Positions 17,821 through 27,073 are shown, counted from the first letter of the stretch. The stretch is 64,000 bases of DNA from Candidatus Altimarinota bacterium (GCA_028281045.1 JANQKP010000004.1:45044-109043), one strand, 5' to 3'. Made by a program: numbers and translations. Notes: a model not told the origin generated them from the sequence alone.

Positions 17821-20481
17821 ATGAGTTTGCCATCGGCTTACGAAGCAAAAAAATACGAAGATGCAATTTATAAAAAGTGGGAAGAATCCGGCATTTTTAA
17901 AGCAGATGCAGATTCTAATAAACCTGCTTTTACGATTGCTATGCCACCGCCTAATGCAACAGGGGTACTTCACCTTGGGCACGCGGTGATGCTAGCGCTT
18001 CAAGATATCCTTACACGTCACAGACGCATGAAAGGATTTGAAGCCCTTTGGATACCTGGAACAGATCATGCCGCGATTGCCACAGAGAACGTGGTGATTA
18101 AGAAGCTTAAAGACGAAGAAGGCATTAAAGAGCCACGCGAAATGGGACGAGATAAGCTTGTAGACTGCATTAAAGAATATGTCGCTGGGTCTCAAGACAC
18201 GATTCGTAATCAGATTCGTAGAATGGGAGCTTCTTGTGACTGGTCTCGCGAGAAATACACCATGGATGAATCTTTAAATCGCATGGTAAATGAAATCTTT
18301 GTAAACATGTACAAAGATGGGCTCATTTACCGTGGGCATCGCATTGTAAACTGGGATCCAAATCTAAAAACGAATGTGTCGGACGATGAAGTAGAACGCG
18401 TAGAAGAAAAGGCGCCATTTTACACATTCCAATATGGACCGTTCCAAATTGGAACCGCGCGCCCTGAAACCAAGTTTGGAGATAAAATTGTAGTGATGCA
18501 TCCCGATGATGAGCGCTACAAAGACTACAAGCACGGAGACACCTTTGAAGCCGAATGGATCAATGGAACGATTACCGCTACGGTAATTAAAGATAAGGCA
18601 GTAGACCCTGAGTTTGGAACCGGTTGTATGACCATTACCCCATGGCACGATGCCACGGATTTTGACATCATGCAGCGCCACGAAGAAATTGAAGCAGAGC
18701 AAATCATCGACTTCGATGGAAAGCTTCTAAAAATTGCTGGTGAATTTGCTGGAATGGACATTAAAGAAGCGCGCGAAAAACTCGTGCAAAAACTAGATGA
18801 AAAAGGCCTGCTTGTTTCTGTAGATGAAAACTATGTACATAACATTGCCATAAACAGCCGTGGAAAAGGAATGATTGAACCCCAAATCAAAGAACAGTGG
18901 TTCATTGATGTAAATAAGAAGGTTGTAGAGTGGAAAGGAGTAAAAATGAGCCTGAAGGAAGTGATGCAAGATGTGATCAACAAGAAAGATATCAAGATCA
19001 TTCCAGAACGCTTTGAAAAAACCTATTTCCACTGGATAGATAACCTTAGAGACTGGTGTATTTCACGCCAAATCTGGTGGGGGCATAGAATCCCTGTGTG
19101 GTACAAAGAAGACAAAGACAGCATGGATATGCACGTGGGCATTGAAGCGCCTGAAGGAAAAGGTTGGGAGCAAGATCCAGACACGCTGGATACTTGGTTC
19201 TCTTCTGCCCTTTGGACCTGGAGCACACTCATAGATCCAGAACTAACAAAAGACCCAAGTCTTTCAATGGAAGACCTTCTGGAAAAGAGTCCAGACTTCA
19301 TTAAATTCCATCCGACTCATGTAATGGAAACCGGTTATGACATCATTTTCTTCTGGGTAGCACGTATGATTCTGATGACCACTTACGCTACTAAAGAAAT
19401 TCCTTTCGATACCGTTTATCTACATGGACTTATTCGCACGCGTGAAGGGAAAAAGATGAGTAAATCGGATCCAGAAACCTGTATCGATCCACTGGATATG
19501 ATCAATGAATACGGGGCCGATGCTCTTCGTATGTCTATGGTAATTGGAAACACTCCAGGAAACGACATGCGCCTTTATGAAGAGAAAATTAAAGGGTATA
19601 GAAACTTCACCAATAAACTGTGGAATGCTAGCCGCTTTGTACTAGGTATTTTCGAAGAAAAAGGCCTAAAAGAAGAGCCAATTATAGACTACGATAACCT
19701 TTCCCCTGCCGATGAATGGATTCTAGGAAAACTGAATGCAAAAATTGAAGAAGTAGATAAGCAATTAACCGAATTCAACATCAGTGACGCCGGACAAAAC
19801 ATGTACAGCTTCCTTTGGGACGACTTCTGCGACTGGTATCTAGAACTTTCTAAAGGAGAAGCTCAAAACCCTGCGGTTCTGTACTACGTACTCAAGAATA
19901 TTCTTATTCTGCTTCACCCATTCATTCCATTTGTAACGGAAGAAATTTGGGCAAACATGCCAGGACAAACGGAAATGCTTATTCATCAGCCGTATCCGGA
20001 GGTGGATGGCAAAAAACACAGCCAAGAAGCGACAGAAAATACTATCGCTATCATCAAGAGCATTCGCTCTATGCGTGCCGAAAACAACATAGAACCTGCT
20101 AAGAAGGCTCCAGTGATTATTTACGCTAAAGATGTAGATGCTATTAAGAAAAATGAAGCTGAAATCATGAAAATGGCCCGCGTAGATAAGCTTACAGTAG
20201 AAAAATCTGGAGATAAGATCAAAAATGCAGCGGCAGATGTAGTAAATGGTATTGAAATCTTCATTCCTCTAGATGACCTTGTGGACCTAGAGGCCGAAAA
20301 AGCCCGCCTAGAGAAAGAAATTGGAAACCTAGAAGGTTATATCAAAGGATTAAGCGGAAAATTAGGTAATGACAACTTTGTTAAAAATGCTCCAAAAGAG
20401 GTAGTAGACGGAGAAAAAGCGAAACTTTCTGAAGGCGAAGAAAAACTGGCTAAATTCAAAGAACAGCTGAGCTCGTTCTAA
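17821..20481 (+). CDS. valS: Valine--tRNA ligase
   Basis: Class I synthetase charging tRNA-Val. Seen: PPPNATGVLHLGHAV with the HLGH form of the HIGH motif near residues 42-55, and a large editing domain with GTARPET-like ARPETKFGDKIVVMHP. The tRNA-binding and catalytic linkers include DNLRDWCISRQIWWGHRIPVWY (short form: CISRQIWWGHRIPVWY). The KMSKS loop reads GKKMSKSDPETCIDP. The C-terminus has the ValS-specific coiled-coil arm (LEAEKARLEKEIGNLE). Length 886 is normal. The ATG at 17821 follows immediately after a terminator T-run, with no Shine-Dalgarno. Confidence 0.98.
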   Translation: MSLPSAYEAKKYEDAIYKKWEESGIFKADADSNKPAFTIAMPPPNATGVLHLGHAVMLALQDILTRHRRMKGFEALWIPGTDHAAIATENVVIKKLKDEEGIKEPREMGRDKLVDCIKEYVAGSQDTIRNQIRRMGASCDWSREKYTMDESLNRMVNEIFVNMYKDGLIYRGHRIVNWDPNLKTNVSDDEVERVEEKAPFYTFQYGPFQIGTARPETKFGDKIVVMHPDDERYKDYKHGDTFEAEWINGTITATVIKDKAVDPEFGTGCMTITPWHDATDFDIMQRHEEIEAEQIIDFDGKLLKIAGEFAGMDIKEAREKLVQKLDEKGLLVSVDENYVHNIAINSRGKGMIEPQIKEQWFIDVNKKVVEWKGVKMSLKEVMQDVINKKDIKIIPERFEKTYFHWIDNLRDWCISRQIWWGHRIPVWYKEDKDSMDMHVGIEAPEGKGWEQDPDTLDTWFSSALWTWSTLIDPELTKDPSLSMEDLLEKSPDFIKFHPTHVMETGYDIIFFWVARMILMTTYATKEIPFDTVYLHGLIRTREGKKMSKSDPETCIDPLDMINEYGADALRMSMVIGNTPGNDMRLYEEKIKGYRNFTNKLWNASRFVLGIFEEKGLKEEPIIDYDNLSPADEWILGKLNAKIEEVDKQLTEFNISDAGQNMYSFLWDDFCDWYLELSKGEAQNPAVLYYVLKNILILLHPFIPFVTEEIWANMPGQTEMLIHQPYPEVDGKKHSQEATENTIAIIKSIRSMRAENNIEPAKKAPVIIYAKDVDAIKKNEAEIMKMARVDKLTVEKSGDKIKNAAADVVNGIEIFIPLDDLVDLEAEKARLEKEIGNLEGYIKGLSGKLGNDNFVKNAPKEVVDGEKAKLSEGEEKLAKFKEQLSSF

Positions 20482-20507
20482 AACAGTTATTTCATCTAGG
20501 ATTACCC

Positions 20508-20536
20508 TTGAAAAAAAGGTCATTTTTTGGTATAAT
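20508..20536 (+). promoter_or_regulatory. Promoter P2, carrying the shared CATTTTTTGG block
   Basis: TTGAAA at 20508-20513, a 17-base spacer ending CATTTTTTGG, and TATAAT at 20531-20536, followed by the AATATGA also seen after two other copies. The leader to the ATG at 20553 is about 10 bases. Confidence 0.85.
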
Positions 20537-20552
20537 AATATGAACTCTTTCT

Positions 20553-23500
20553 ATGGCAAAACAAACCGCAAAAAGACCAGAAAAATTCCAACCAAAAGAA
20601 AATGCATCCTCAGGTGCAGATCTTTTGGAAAATTTAAGATCTGATGTGGAAAGCATAGAGACAAATGAGCTCCGCTCAGAAAAAGGAACTGAAGCCTACC
20701 TTCAGGCCCTTGAACTTTTAAAAGTAGGAGTGCCTGCAGGCAAACTAGCAGAGCGTCCGGAGTTTAATGAGCTCAGAGAAGAGCTAGATCCATTAGAATT
20801 TAGCGCTAGCCTTAAAGACGCTAAAGAGCATTTCAACAATGGACATGTTCTGGTGAACAATCCTACGAACCAAACCCTGTGGGAAAAATATGCTCCAAAG
20901 CCTCTTCAGGAGTTTAGAAAAGAACATCCCAAGGCTTTTGTAGCTGTAACCGTAGTAGCAGCTGTAGGGCTTACTGCGCTTCTGTTTAAAATGATGAAAG
21001 AAAGTGAAGAAGGCGAAGAAAAAGATCAAAAAAGTGGCGCGAAAAAGAAATGGGGTATTGGTGCTGGAATCCTAAGTGCCATTGGACTTGGAAATATGAT
21101 CGGAAAAGATGGAATCAAGAGCTATATCGGACAAGTGCTCGGTGTAGACTTTGAAGACCTAGAAAAAGCTCAATCTACCTTCAAAAAAGGAGTAGATCTT
21201 ATAGATGAAAATAAAAAAACAGCCGCAGGAGTTATTGCTTTAACCGCCGCTGCCAATAAGGGAGACACTGAAGGTGTTGAAAAAGCCCTAAGTGAACTAA
21301 GTGGAGATGAGGTCATTGTGCAAAAAATGTCAGAAGCCTATGGCAATGTGAAGACAAAGGCAGGAGAAATGCTAGAGGGAGACTACGAAGTTCCAGAAGT
21401 GGTAACAAATGCCATGGAAAGAAGTCGTGAAATCATTAAGCAAGACCTAAGAGAAGTTCATCAAGACTTTGCCAAAGCCTTTGAAGGCATGGGACTTAAA
21501 AATATTTTAGATGAACATGCACTTAAGATTGAAAATCTAGATCAAGTACATGAACTTCAAGAAACCGAAGGAATAGCTGACGAAGCAGCCACTTGGATGA
21601 CTGTTGAAATCACTCGTAACCTCTTCCGTGCAGAGCTCATGCTCGACATCGTTCAAGAGCTCTTTGAAAACGGTTGGAGTATTGCCTTTGATAGCGGTGA
21701 AGTCATCCTTGTAAACGGATCTAAAATCCTAGTAAGAAGCATGGGGGCTACTATTACAGAGCCACTAGCAGCAATGCTTACCGATAAAACCGGAATAGAA
21801 TCTCTATTCAGCTACGCAGCAGAAAGTAGCACGCTCATTATGTTTGGAGCTTCTGCAGGAGCTGTATGGGGAGGTCTTAAAGGCTTAAGCGGAGGAACTG
21901 GAGTGGTTAGAACTTCTGTAGTTCAAGCAGCCAAAGGGGCCGCTAAAGCTTCTGTGTTCCCTATTTATGCCACTTATAAAACTTACGATTACGGAGCCCG
22001 TGGACTTTACACATTGCAAAACTTTAGAGACTACGGAGCCATTCACTTAGATCAGCTTAAGCTAGCAGGACAATTTGCAAAGCTTGGACTTACCAAGGTT
22101 AAAAATCAGGGAATCATCAACTGGAAAGCTCAGGAAGCGAGAGAAATAAACATGAAAGCAGCAGCCAGCCAGTATGATTCTGTTAAAAAAGTGATTTTAG
22201 AGCGTCGTAAAAACTATTACGAAACGATGCTTCACACAAAACGCTTTGGACCTTTTGTGGCAGACTCTATGCGCATTAGAAAACAAATCGATGGAATCGA
22301 AGATTCGATCAATAAAATTCGAAGTAATGTAGACTTCGAAGTTATGATCGACACGATTCTAAGTCGCAAGGAATTTAAGAAAATAAGTCAAAAAAGTCGC
22401 GAATTACTGACTGAATATTCAGCAGACTTTAAAGTGATTATTCTTAATCTGGCAGATCAGCCAAATTCAGCTTATTCAAAAGCCATTCTAAATAATCCTG
22501 AGCTCATTGAAATGATCGCCTCAGACTGGAGATTTAGAGATCAAATGGGACTTGTAAGTACTGTACGTCACTTTGAAGACCCTACGTTTAAGAAAGTCTT
22601 TGAAAGAGTTATGGCCGAAGACATCAGTCCAGAAAAAAAGATTCAAAAGCTAAGTAAAAAACTGAGAAGTCTTCGCACTGGAAAAGTGAGCATAGAACGC
22701 ATTCTAGAAGCCGATGAAGCCCTTGTGGCTGTGAAAGAAACGGCAACGGAAGCAATCACCAAGTTCCAAGATGAAGCCTTTGCGATGCAAGATGAAATCA
22801 AGAAAGGATTTGCTGCCGCCTTGGCAGAAAATCCTGAGATGAAAATGCAAGAATTCTTAGAAGGACCTGGTAAGGCCCTAAAAGATAGGCTAGATAGCAT
22901 CAATGGAAAGATCAAAGGGGCCACCGAAGACTTTGTCAGCGGAATTGCTAAAGAACTTTCTGGGGGCAAAATCAGTAAAATCGAAGATTTACCAAAAGGT
23001 CTACGTCAAAAAGCAGAAGAATTTATTATTCACACCTCTGGTCCTGAAGTGCCTATTGCTAATCGTAAATTAGCCAAAATAATGGGTAAAAGATTAGCAG
23101 GACGCCTGGTTATTGCAGCGCCTCTTGTAGGGCTTTCAGCCTTTATACACGGAGAACGTGTAGATAAATCTACAGCGATCAAATCGGCGGCCGCTTCTAT
23201 GACCCCTCTTCTTGGAACAGGGCTAGATTTCTATTCTTTTGCTACTGGTAAAGACTACTTTGATGAAAGCGTGGAGGTAAGCCGTCTAGAATCTCTAGGA
23301 TGGGGAATCTCTGGACTCCTTATGGATGTCCTGGTTCTTGCTGGAGGCTCTGGAGTTGGAGCTCGCATTGCACTACGTGGAGCAAGATCTGCTGGGAAAC
23401 TTTCAAACAAAGGCCAAAAGGTAGCAGAGGCCATTGAGGCCACTGGGAAAGCCATTGCTGAAAGTGGACAACTTAAAAAAGCTGCCACTGCAGGCTTTGC

Positions 23501-23588
23501 AGGTATGACCGCCTTTACCGTTGGAAACATTGGAGTGGAATGGATCACAACTCCCGAAGAAGTGGTGAATATTCCAATGGGCTCTTAA
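20553..23588 (+). CDS. Large hypothetical membrane-associated protein
   Basis: No family recognised. The 1011-residue product has a soluble N-terminal 120 residues and a membrane segment at about 129-147 (FVAVTVVAAVGLTALLFKMM). A second hydrophobic stretch lies near 168-184. A long helical Glu/Lys-rich middle follows, interrupted by Gly/Ala-rich hydrophobic stretches (LIMFGASAGAVWGGLKGL). The C-terminal third has several more hydrophobic segments (LVIAAPLVGLSAFIHG, LMDVLVLAGGSGVGARIA, AGFAGMTAFTVGNIGVEW). Its architecture recalls large envelope scaffolds or toxins, but nothing specific supports either. It runs from promoter P2 and ends in a 4-base stop overlap with the convergent 188-residue gene. 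Confidence 0.82.
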   Translation: MAKQTAKRPEKFQPKENASSGADLLENLRSDVESIETNELRSEKGTEAYLQALELLKVGVPAGKLAERPEFNELREELDPLEFSASLKDAKEHFNNGHVLVNNPTNQTLWEKYAPKPLQEFRKEHPKAFVAVTVVAAVGLTALLFKMMKESEEGEEKDQKSGAKKKWGIGAGILSAIGLGNMIGKDGIKSYIGQVLGVDFEDLEKAQSTFKKGVDLIDENKKTAAGVIALTAAANKGDTEGVEKALSELSGDEVIVQKMSEAYGNVKTKAGEMLEGDYEVPEVVTNAMERSREIIKQDLREVHQDFAKAFEGMGLKNILDEHALKIENLDQVHELQETEGIADEAATWMTVEITRNLFRAELMLDIVQELFENGWSIAFDSGEVILVNGSKILVRSMGATITEPLAAMLTDKTGIESLFSYAAESSTLIMFGASAGAVWGGLKGLSGGTGVVRTSVVQAAKGAAKASVFPIYATYKTYDYGARGLYTLQNFRDYGAIHLDQLKLAGQFAKLGLTKVKNQGIINWKAQEAREINMKAAASQYDSVKKVILERRKNYYETMLHTKRFGPFVADSMRIRKQIDGIEDSINKIRSNVDFEVMIDTILSRKEFKKISQKSRELLTEYSADFKVIILNLADQPNSAYSKAILNNPELIEMIASDWRFRDQMGLVSTVRHFEDPTFKKVFERVMAEDISPEKKIQKLSKKLRSLRTGKVSIERILEADEALVAVKETATEAITKFQDEAFAMQDEIKKGFAAALAENPEMKMQEFLEGPGKALKDRLDSINGKIKGATEDFVSGIAKELSGGKISKIEDLPKGLRQKAEEFIIHTSGPEVPIANRKLAKIMGKRLAGRLVIAAPLVGLSAFIHGERVDKSTAIKSAAASMTPLLGTGLDFYSFATGKDYFDESVEVSRLESLGWGISGLLMDVLVLAGGSGVGARIALRGARSAGKLSNKGQKVAEAIEATGKAIAESGQLKKAATAGFAGMTAFTVGNIGVEWITTPEEVVNIPMGS

Positions 23589-24151
23589 AGCTCCTCTTGT
23601 CTTCTATGCCCATCTGTTCTGAAGTATTTGGTGTAGATATTTTTTAACGTATCTACCGTAGCCGTAAATAACGAGGCTAAAACTTGTTTTAGCTGTCTCA
23701 CACGAGCAATAGAAGCGTTGTATTCCTGAGCACTCCCTGTAGCTAGGTTCTTTCTTAGTTTTTTCGCCTTCTTAAGCTCATTGGCAATATCTTGTTTTAT
23801 CGCTGTGCGCACTTTGCGAATCATCACTTCTGGAGGTGGAATAGCCCCTGAGGCAATTTGAGATCTAATAATGGCTTCTTCGTCTTCATCCCCTGCTTGC
23901 CCAGTACTTGTTTTAATGTCCCCCTTCTTTCCAGACTCCCCTGCCCTTTCTGAAATCTTTTCTTTAGGCTTATCTACCCCAGCCATCACTTCTGCAACAC
24001 CTTCTTGGGTCGCCGAAGCTGCCTCCTGCACCTGCGGAGCCTCTTGAGTTTCAGTCTGATTCTTTTTCTGGTCTATCATAGACTCAATGGCCTCACTCAC
24101 TGAGGGTTTTTTGTCTGGATTTTCCTGATTTGCATTAGGACCTGCGGCCAT
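23585..24151 (-). CDS. Acidic hypothetical protein with disordered N-terminal half
   Basis: No family recognised. Residues 1-100 of 188 are rich in Gln, Glu, Ala, Pro and Lys and are probably disordered. From about residue 105 the sequence is helical and basic (EVMIRKVRTAIKQDIANEL, then KKAKKLRKNL), ending with LKNIYTKYFRTDGHRRQEEL. No signal peptide or membrane span. Its stop codon overlaps that of the convergent 1011-residue gene by four bases. It is transcribed from an extended -10 promoter. Confidence 0.78.
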   Translation of the reverse strand: MAAGPNANQENPDKKPSVSEAIESMIDQKKNQTETQEAPQVQEAASATQEGVAEVMAGVDKPKEKISERAGESGKKGDIKTSTGQAGDEDEEAIIRSQIASGAIPPPEVMIRKVRTAIKQDIANELKKAKKLRKNLATGSAQEYNASIARVRQLKQVLASLFTATVDTLKNIYTKYFRTDGHRRQEEL

Positions 24152-24175
24152 GAATTTATGAAGTTATATGTATTC

Positions 24176-24204
24176 ATTATACCAAATAAAGCCGATTTAT
24201 TGTA
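24176..24204 (-). promoter_or_regulatory. Extended -10 promoter of the 188-residue protein gene
   Basis: On the minus strand: TACAAT (24199-24204, poor -35), a 17-base spacer ending ATTTGG, and a perfect TATAAT (24176-24181). The strength would come from the TGG extension. Confidence 0.6.
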
Positions 24205-24214
24205 GCATGAGAGC

Positions 24215-24889
24215 GTGGAAAAACTACAAGTAAAATCACCGCTTGTAATCAATACAAAAGAAGGCCTTATGGCCTTCAATCTTTTCGATGAGCTCATGCT
24301 CAGCGAAGGGAAAGAAGATAGAGTAAAAATCACCTCTACAGGCGAATATAAAATAAGAACGAATAAAGAAAGTCCTTTATTTAAAGTGACAAAAACCTTG
24401 CAGAAGCAGGCCAAGGGCAAAAGAGGCATTAGCATAGAGGTCTACAAGAAAATCCCCTCTTTTTCTGGATTAAAAAGCCAGTTAAATGCCGCTATAAACT
24501 TAGGCATCGCTTTAAATCAAGCTTGGGAGATTAACTTAGATGAAAAATCTTTAGATAAGCTTCTTATTGAAGCGGAGCCCAAGCTAAAGCCATTACTTGA
24601 AACAAACAAGGTAGAAGAAAAAGGCATTATTGCCGTTTTACTTAGACCAAAATACATTCGCAATGAAACGCATTTACCTAAAGAAGAAATGCAAAAGCGT
24701 TTTCCGGATCTAAAGCTAATGCAAGAAACTCTTTTGGAATTAAAACCAAAAGAGGTTGAACTCGTTCACGATGGCCCCGTGCTTTATGCGCTTTTTGAAG
24801 AAGGTAAAGAACCAAAAACTCTAGTAGAAAAATTAAATCAAAAGGTGGATTTAGCTTTAAAGGTAAGATCTTTTACATTAGGAAGCTAA
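24215..24889 (+). CDS. Hypothetical protein, possibly related to GHMP-like or kinase folds
   Basis: No family recognised with confidence. The 224-residue product starts with GTG at 24215 (MEKLQVKSPLVIN). It contains the segment SGLKSQLNAAINLGIALNQAWEINLDEKSL (short form: SGLKSQLNAAINLGIALNQAW). This resembles the Gly/Ser-rich helix start of GHMP kinases such as IspE, where it would be GLGGGSSDAA, followed by a PGPVLYALFEEG-like VHDGPVLYALFEEG. The ATP-binding glycines are missing, so if related it is a degenerate copy. It is divergent from the 188-residue gene and precedes a thioredoxin-like gene by 32 bases. Confidence 0.7.
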   Translation: MEKLQVKSPLVINTKEGLMAFNLFDELMLSEGKEDRVKITSTGEYKIRTNKESPLFKVTKTLQKQAKGKRGISIEVYKKIPSFSGLKSQLNAAINLGIALNQAWEINLDEKSLDKLLIEAEPKLKPLLETNKVEEKGIIAVLLRPKYIRNETHLPKEEMQKRFPDLKLMQETLLELKPKEVELVHDGPVLYALFEEGKEPKTLVEKLNQKVDLALKVRSFTLGS

Positions 24890-24921
24890 TACAGTAAGAT
24901 AAGAAGGCTTAATCAGGTGAA

Positions 24922-25524
24922 ATGAAACTATACTCATCGACATTCATCAGCATCATCCTTGGATTCTTGCTCTTTTTAAATAACCAAGGGGAGCAAATTG
25001 TAGCTCAAGAAGGGCCTATGGCTCAGTTTAAGCGTATTGTTCGTACAGAAGCGTTGCAAAAGAAAGAAAATATCACAGTAAATGTTTTTGAAACCTTTAA
25101 CTGTGAAAAATGTAAGCCTCTGGCTTTAAATACACTGCCTGAACTTAAAGAAAAGCTCGCGGGCAAAGCAGAGCTTAAAATCATCATGGTGCCAAAATCA
25201 GATGAAGAGTATATTGCCGTAAGCGCTGCAAAATGTGCAGCGAATCAGGAGGGCTTTTGGGCTGTACATGCAGAGCTTCATGACACTTCTAACTTTTCTA
25301 GAAGAAATATAAACACCATTGCTAGAAATGTAGGGCTCAATGTAGATGAGCTCAATGCCTGTATCGATGAAGACCCTTTTTTCACTGAAATCAGTGATGA
25401 AAAAAATCATGCAGATGATTTAAATCTACCTGGTTTCCCAACCACGATTGTAGAAAATGTAACTTTAATTGGAAATCAGCCTGTAGAAAATATCCTTAAA
25501 GTTGTCGACGACCTAACCCTATAA
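24922..25524 (+). CDS. DsbA/BdbD-like thioredoxin-fold protein, exported
   Basis: Probable extracytoplasmic thiol oxidoreductase. N-terminal residues 5-20 form a signal or anchor segment (SSTFISIILGFLLFL). The thioredoxin-like fold carries FETFNCEKCK with the redox pair C61 and C64. Next comes the BdbD-type insert AAKCAANQEGFWAVHAEL with a further Cys, then a DELNACIDED helix. The cis-proline loop LPGFPTTI is near residue 177. The 200-residue length fits the DsbA/BdbD group. Cys-rich pilin-like proteins are encoded about 7 kb away and could be clients, but this is inference. The HIT gene follows after 2 bases. Confidence 0.88.
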   Translation: MKLYSSTFISIILGFLLFLNNQGEQIVAQEGPMAQFKRIVRTEALQKKENITVNVFETFNCEKCKPLALNTLPELKEKLAGKAELKIIMVPKSDEEYIAVSAAKCAANQEGFWAVHAELHDTSNFSRRNINTIARNVGLNVDELNACIDEDPFFTEISDEKNHADDLNLPGFPTTIVENVTLIGNQPVENILKVVDDLTL

Positions 25525-25526
25525 AA

Positions 25527-25853
25527 ATGGAAGATACAATATTTAGTAAAATCATTAAAAGAGAAATTCCTGCTAATATTCGTCACGAAACCGATGAATT
25601 TTTAGCCTTTGATGACATCAACCCTCAAGCCAAAACTCATGTACTCTTCATTACCAAAAAACCCATCGAATCAATCATCGATTTAAATGAAGAAGAAAAA
25701 GATCACGAACTTGTTGGAAGACTGATTCTGGAAGCTCGTAACTGGGCGAAGGCTGAAGGAATCACAGGTTATCGGCTCAAATTCCATTGTGGAAAAGCCG
25801 GTGGACAAGAGGTATTCCACTTACACATGCACCTACTCTCTAACCAAGGCTAA
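25527..25853 (+). CDS. HIT family nucleotide hydrolase or transferase (HinT-like)
   Basis: Histidine-triad protein acting on purine nucleoside phosphoramidates or dinucleotides. Seen: DTIFSKIIKREIPANI at the start, FDDINPQAKTHVLFITKK, and the triad HLHMH at residues 98-102. Length 108 matches HinT. It lies between the DsbA-like gene (2-base spacer) and rsmI (overlapping by one base), so it is probably co-transcribed with both. Confidence 0.96.
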   Translation: MEDTIFSKIIKREIPANIRHETDEFLAFDDINPQAKTHVLFITKKPIESIIDLNEEEKDHELVGRLILEARNWAKAEGITGYRLKFHCGKAGGQEVFHLHMHLLSNQG

Positions 25854-26518
25854 TGGGAACCTTATATATAGTAGCAACCCCCATTGGAAACCTAAGCGAT
25901 TTAACCTTTAGAGCAAAGGAGATTTTAGAAAGCGTGGACTTAATTGCATGCGAAGACACCAGGCACTCTGGAATCCTTTTAAAGCATTACGACATTAAAA
26001 AACCGCTGCTTTCTTTTCATAGTCACAGTGGCACAGCCAAAGTGGATAAAATCATCGCTCATTTAGAAAATGGAGATGATGTAGCTCTGGTTTCAGATGC
26101 AGGAACCCCAGGGATTTCAGACCCAGGCTACGTGCTCATTCAAGCCGCCTTAGAAGCGGATGCAGAAGTCATTCCAATTCCTGGACCAAGCGCTGTTATT
26201 ACCGCGCTTTCAGCCAGTGGGATGCCTACAGATAAATTCCTTTATCTTGGGTTTCTACCAGTAAAAAAGGGGCGCCAAACGCTCTTTAAAGAAATGGCAG
26301 AAAGCAAATACACCGTGGTGTTTTACGAGTCCCCACATAGACTCGTAAAAACCCTTTCACAGCTTCAAGATTTCTTGAGCAAAGACGCCAAAGTTTCTGT
26401 AGCAAAAGAGCTCACTAAAATACATGAAACCTATTACCGTGGAACGCTCGAAGAGGTACTTGAAAAACTCCCAGAAAACATCAAAGGAGAATATGTGGTG
26501 GCTATCAAAAATAATTGA
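25853..26518 (+). CDS. rsmI: 16S rRNA (cytidine1402-2'-O)-methyltransferase RsmI
   Basis: Methylates the ribose of C1402 in the 30S decoding centre. Seen: MGTLYIVATPIGNLSDLTFRA at the N-terminus (first 19 residues are diagnostic), CEDTRHSGILL, VSDAGTPGISDPG with the SAM-binding glycines, and PGPSAVITALSASGMP. Length 221 is shorter than the common 270-290, because the C-terminal extension is missing. It ends with TGA, direct evidence that TGA is a stop here. It shares one base with the HIT gene. Confidence 0.96.
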   Translation: MGTLYIVATPIGNLSDLTFRAKEILESVDLIACEDTRHSGILLKHYDIKKPLLSFHSHSGTAKVDKIIAHLENGDDVALVSDAGTPGISDPGYVLIQAALEADAEVIPIPGPSAVITALSASGMPTDKFLYLGFLPVKKGRQTLFKEMAESKYTVVFYESPHRLVKTLSQLQDFLSKDAKVSVAKELTKIHETYYRGTLEEVLEKLPENIKGEYVVAIKNN

Positions 26519-26551
26519 TAAAATGGAAACTAGCCCGTAAGCAATCTCCCA

Positions 26552-27073
26552 ATGAGCAACGAAACAGGAAAAGTCTACGAATTAAAGCCGTCAGATGAAT
26601 CGACCGAAGTAATTAAGAAAACGGCTTTTAACTATGTTGAGATAGATGGGCAGAATTATCAGATGCCTTTTCATACCAAATTTCCAAAAGCCTACCCAAG
26701 ATTGTTCGATGAAGATGGGATTTGTACTTTTGACAGGCTTCAAGAAAAATTCGAGATAAAATTATGGGAAGAACGAGCTAGGCTCATCGATATTATTGCA
26801 GCAGGGGCACATTATGTTTTGATTCTTGAGAACATGAGAGAGCTCCTTGCAGATATATTACCCGTACAAACAATGGACGATGGCTCAGTATTCATACCCA
26901 GCACAGAAAAGACATCAAGTGTGGAAAAAATTGGGGGTGGTATAAGAGTGGCTAAAGTAGCTGGAAATCGATTTTGGAGCCTAAAAGATCCACAAAAAAA
27001 TAGGCCAGGACCAAATGGAGGTGGTGACGGACCACCATGGAACGAAGCCGCCAGCATGGCTATGACCGCCTAA
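26552..27073 (+). CDS. Hypothetical soluble protein
   Basis: No family recognised. The 173-residue product has no signal peptide or membrane span. The N-terminal two thirds mix strands and helices (FNYVEIDGQNYQMPFHTKFP, then LWEERARLIDIIAAGAHYVL). The tail is Gly/Pro-rich (NRPGPNGGGDGPPW). It follows rsmI by 33 bases and meets the M23 peptidase gene head-on with a 4-base stop overlap (CTAA). Confidence 0.75.
   Translation: MSNETGKVYELKPSDESTEVIKKTAFNYVEIDGQNYQMPFHTKFPKAYPRLFDEDGICTFDRLQEKFEIKLWEERARLIDIIAAGAHYVLILENMRELLADILPVQTMDDGSVFIPSTEKTSSVEKIGGGIRVAKVAGNRFWSLKDPQKNRPGPNGGGDGPPWNEAASMAMTA

Noticed and set aside
17759..17821. T-box riboswitch before valS
   Set aside because: The leader is only about 60 bases and contains a terminator hairpin but no room for a specifier stem or antiterminator.
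24215..24889. Assignment of the 224-residue protein as IspE or another GHMP kinase
   Set aside because: The glycine-rich ATP-binding loop is not present. Only a weak pattern around SGLKSQLNAAINLG remains.
26461..26518. Possible TGA recoding (Gly or Trp), as in some Gracilibacteria and Absconditabacteria
   Set aside because: rsmI ends naturally at TGA, and the reading frames of all housekeeping genes are complete without in-frame TGA. Trp is served by tRNA-Trp(CCA) only.
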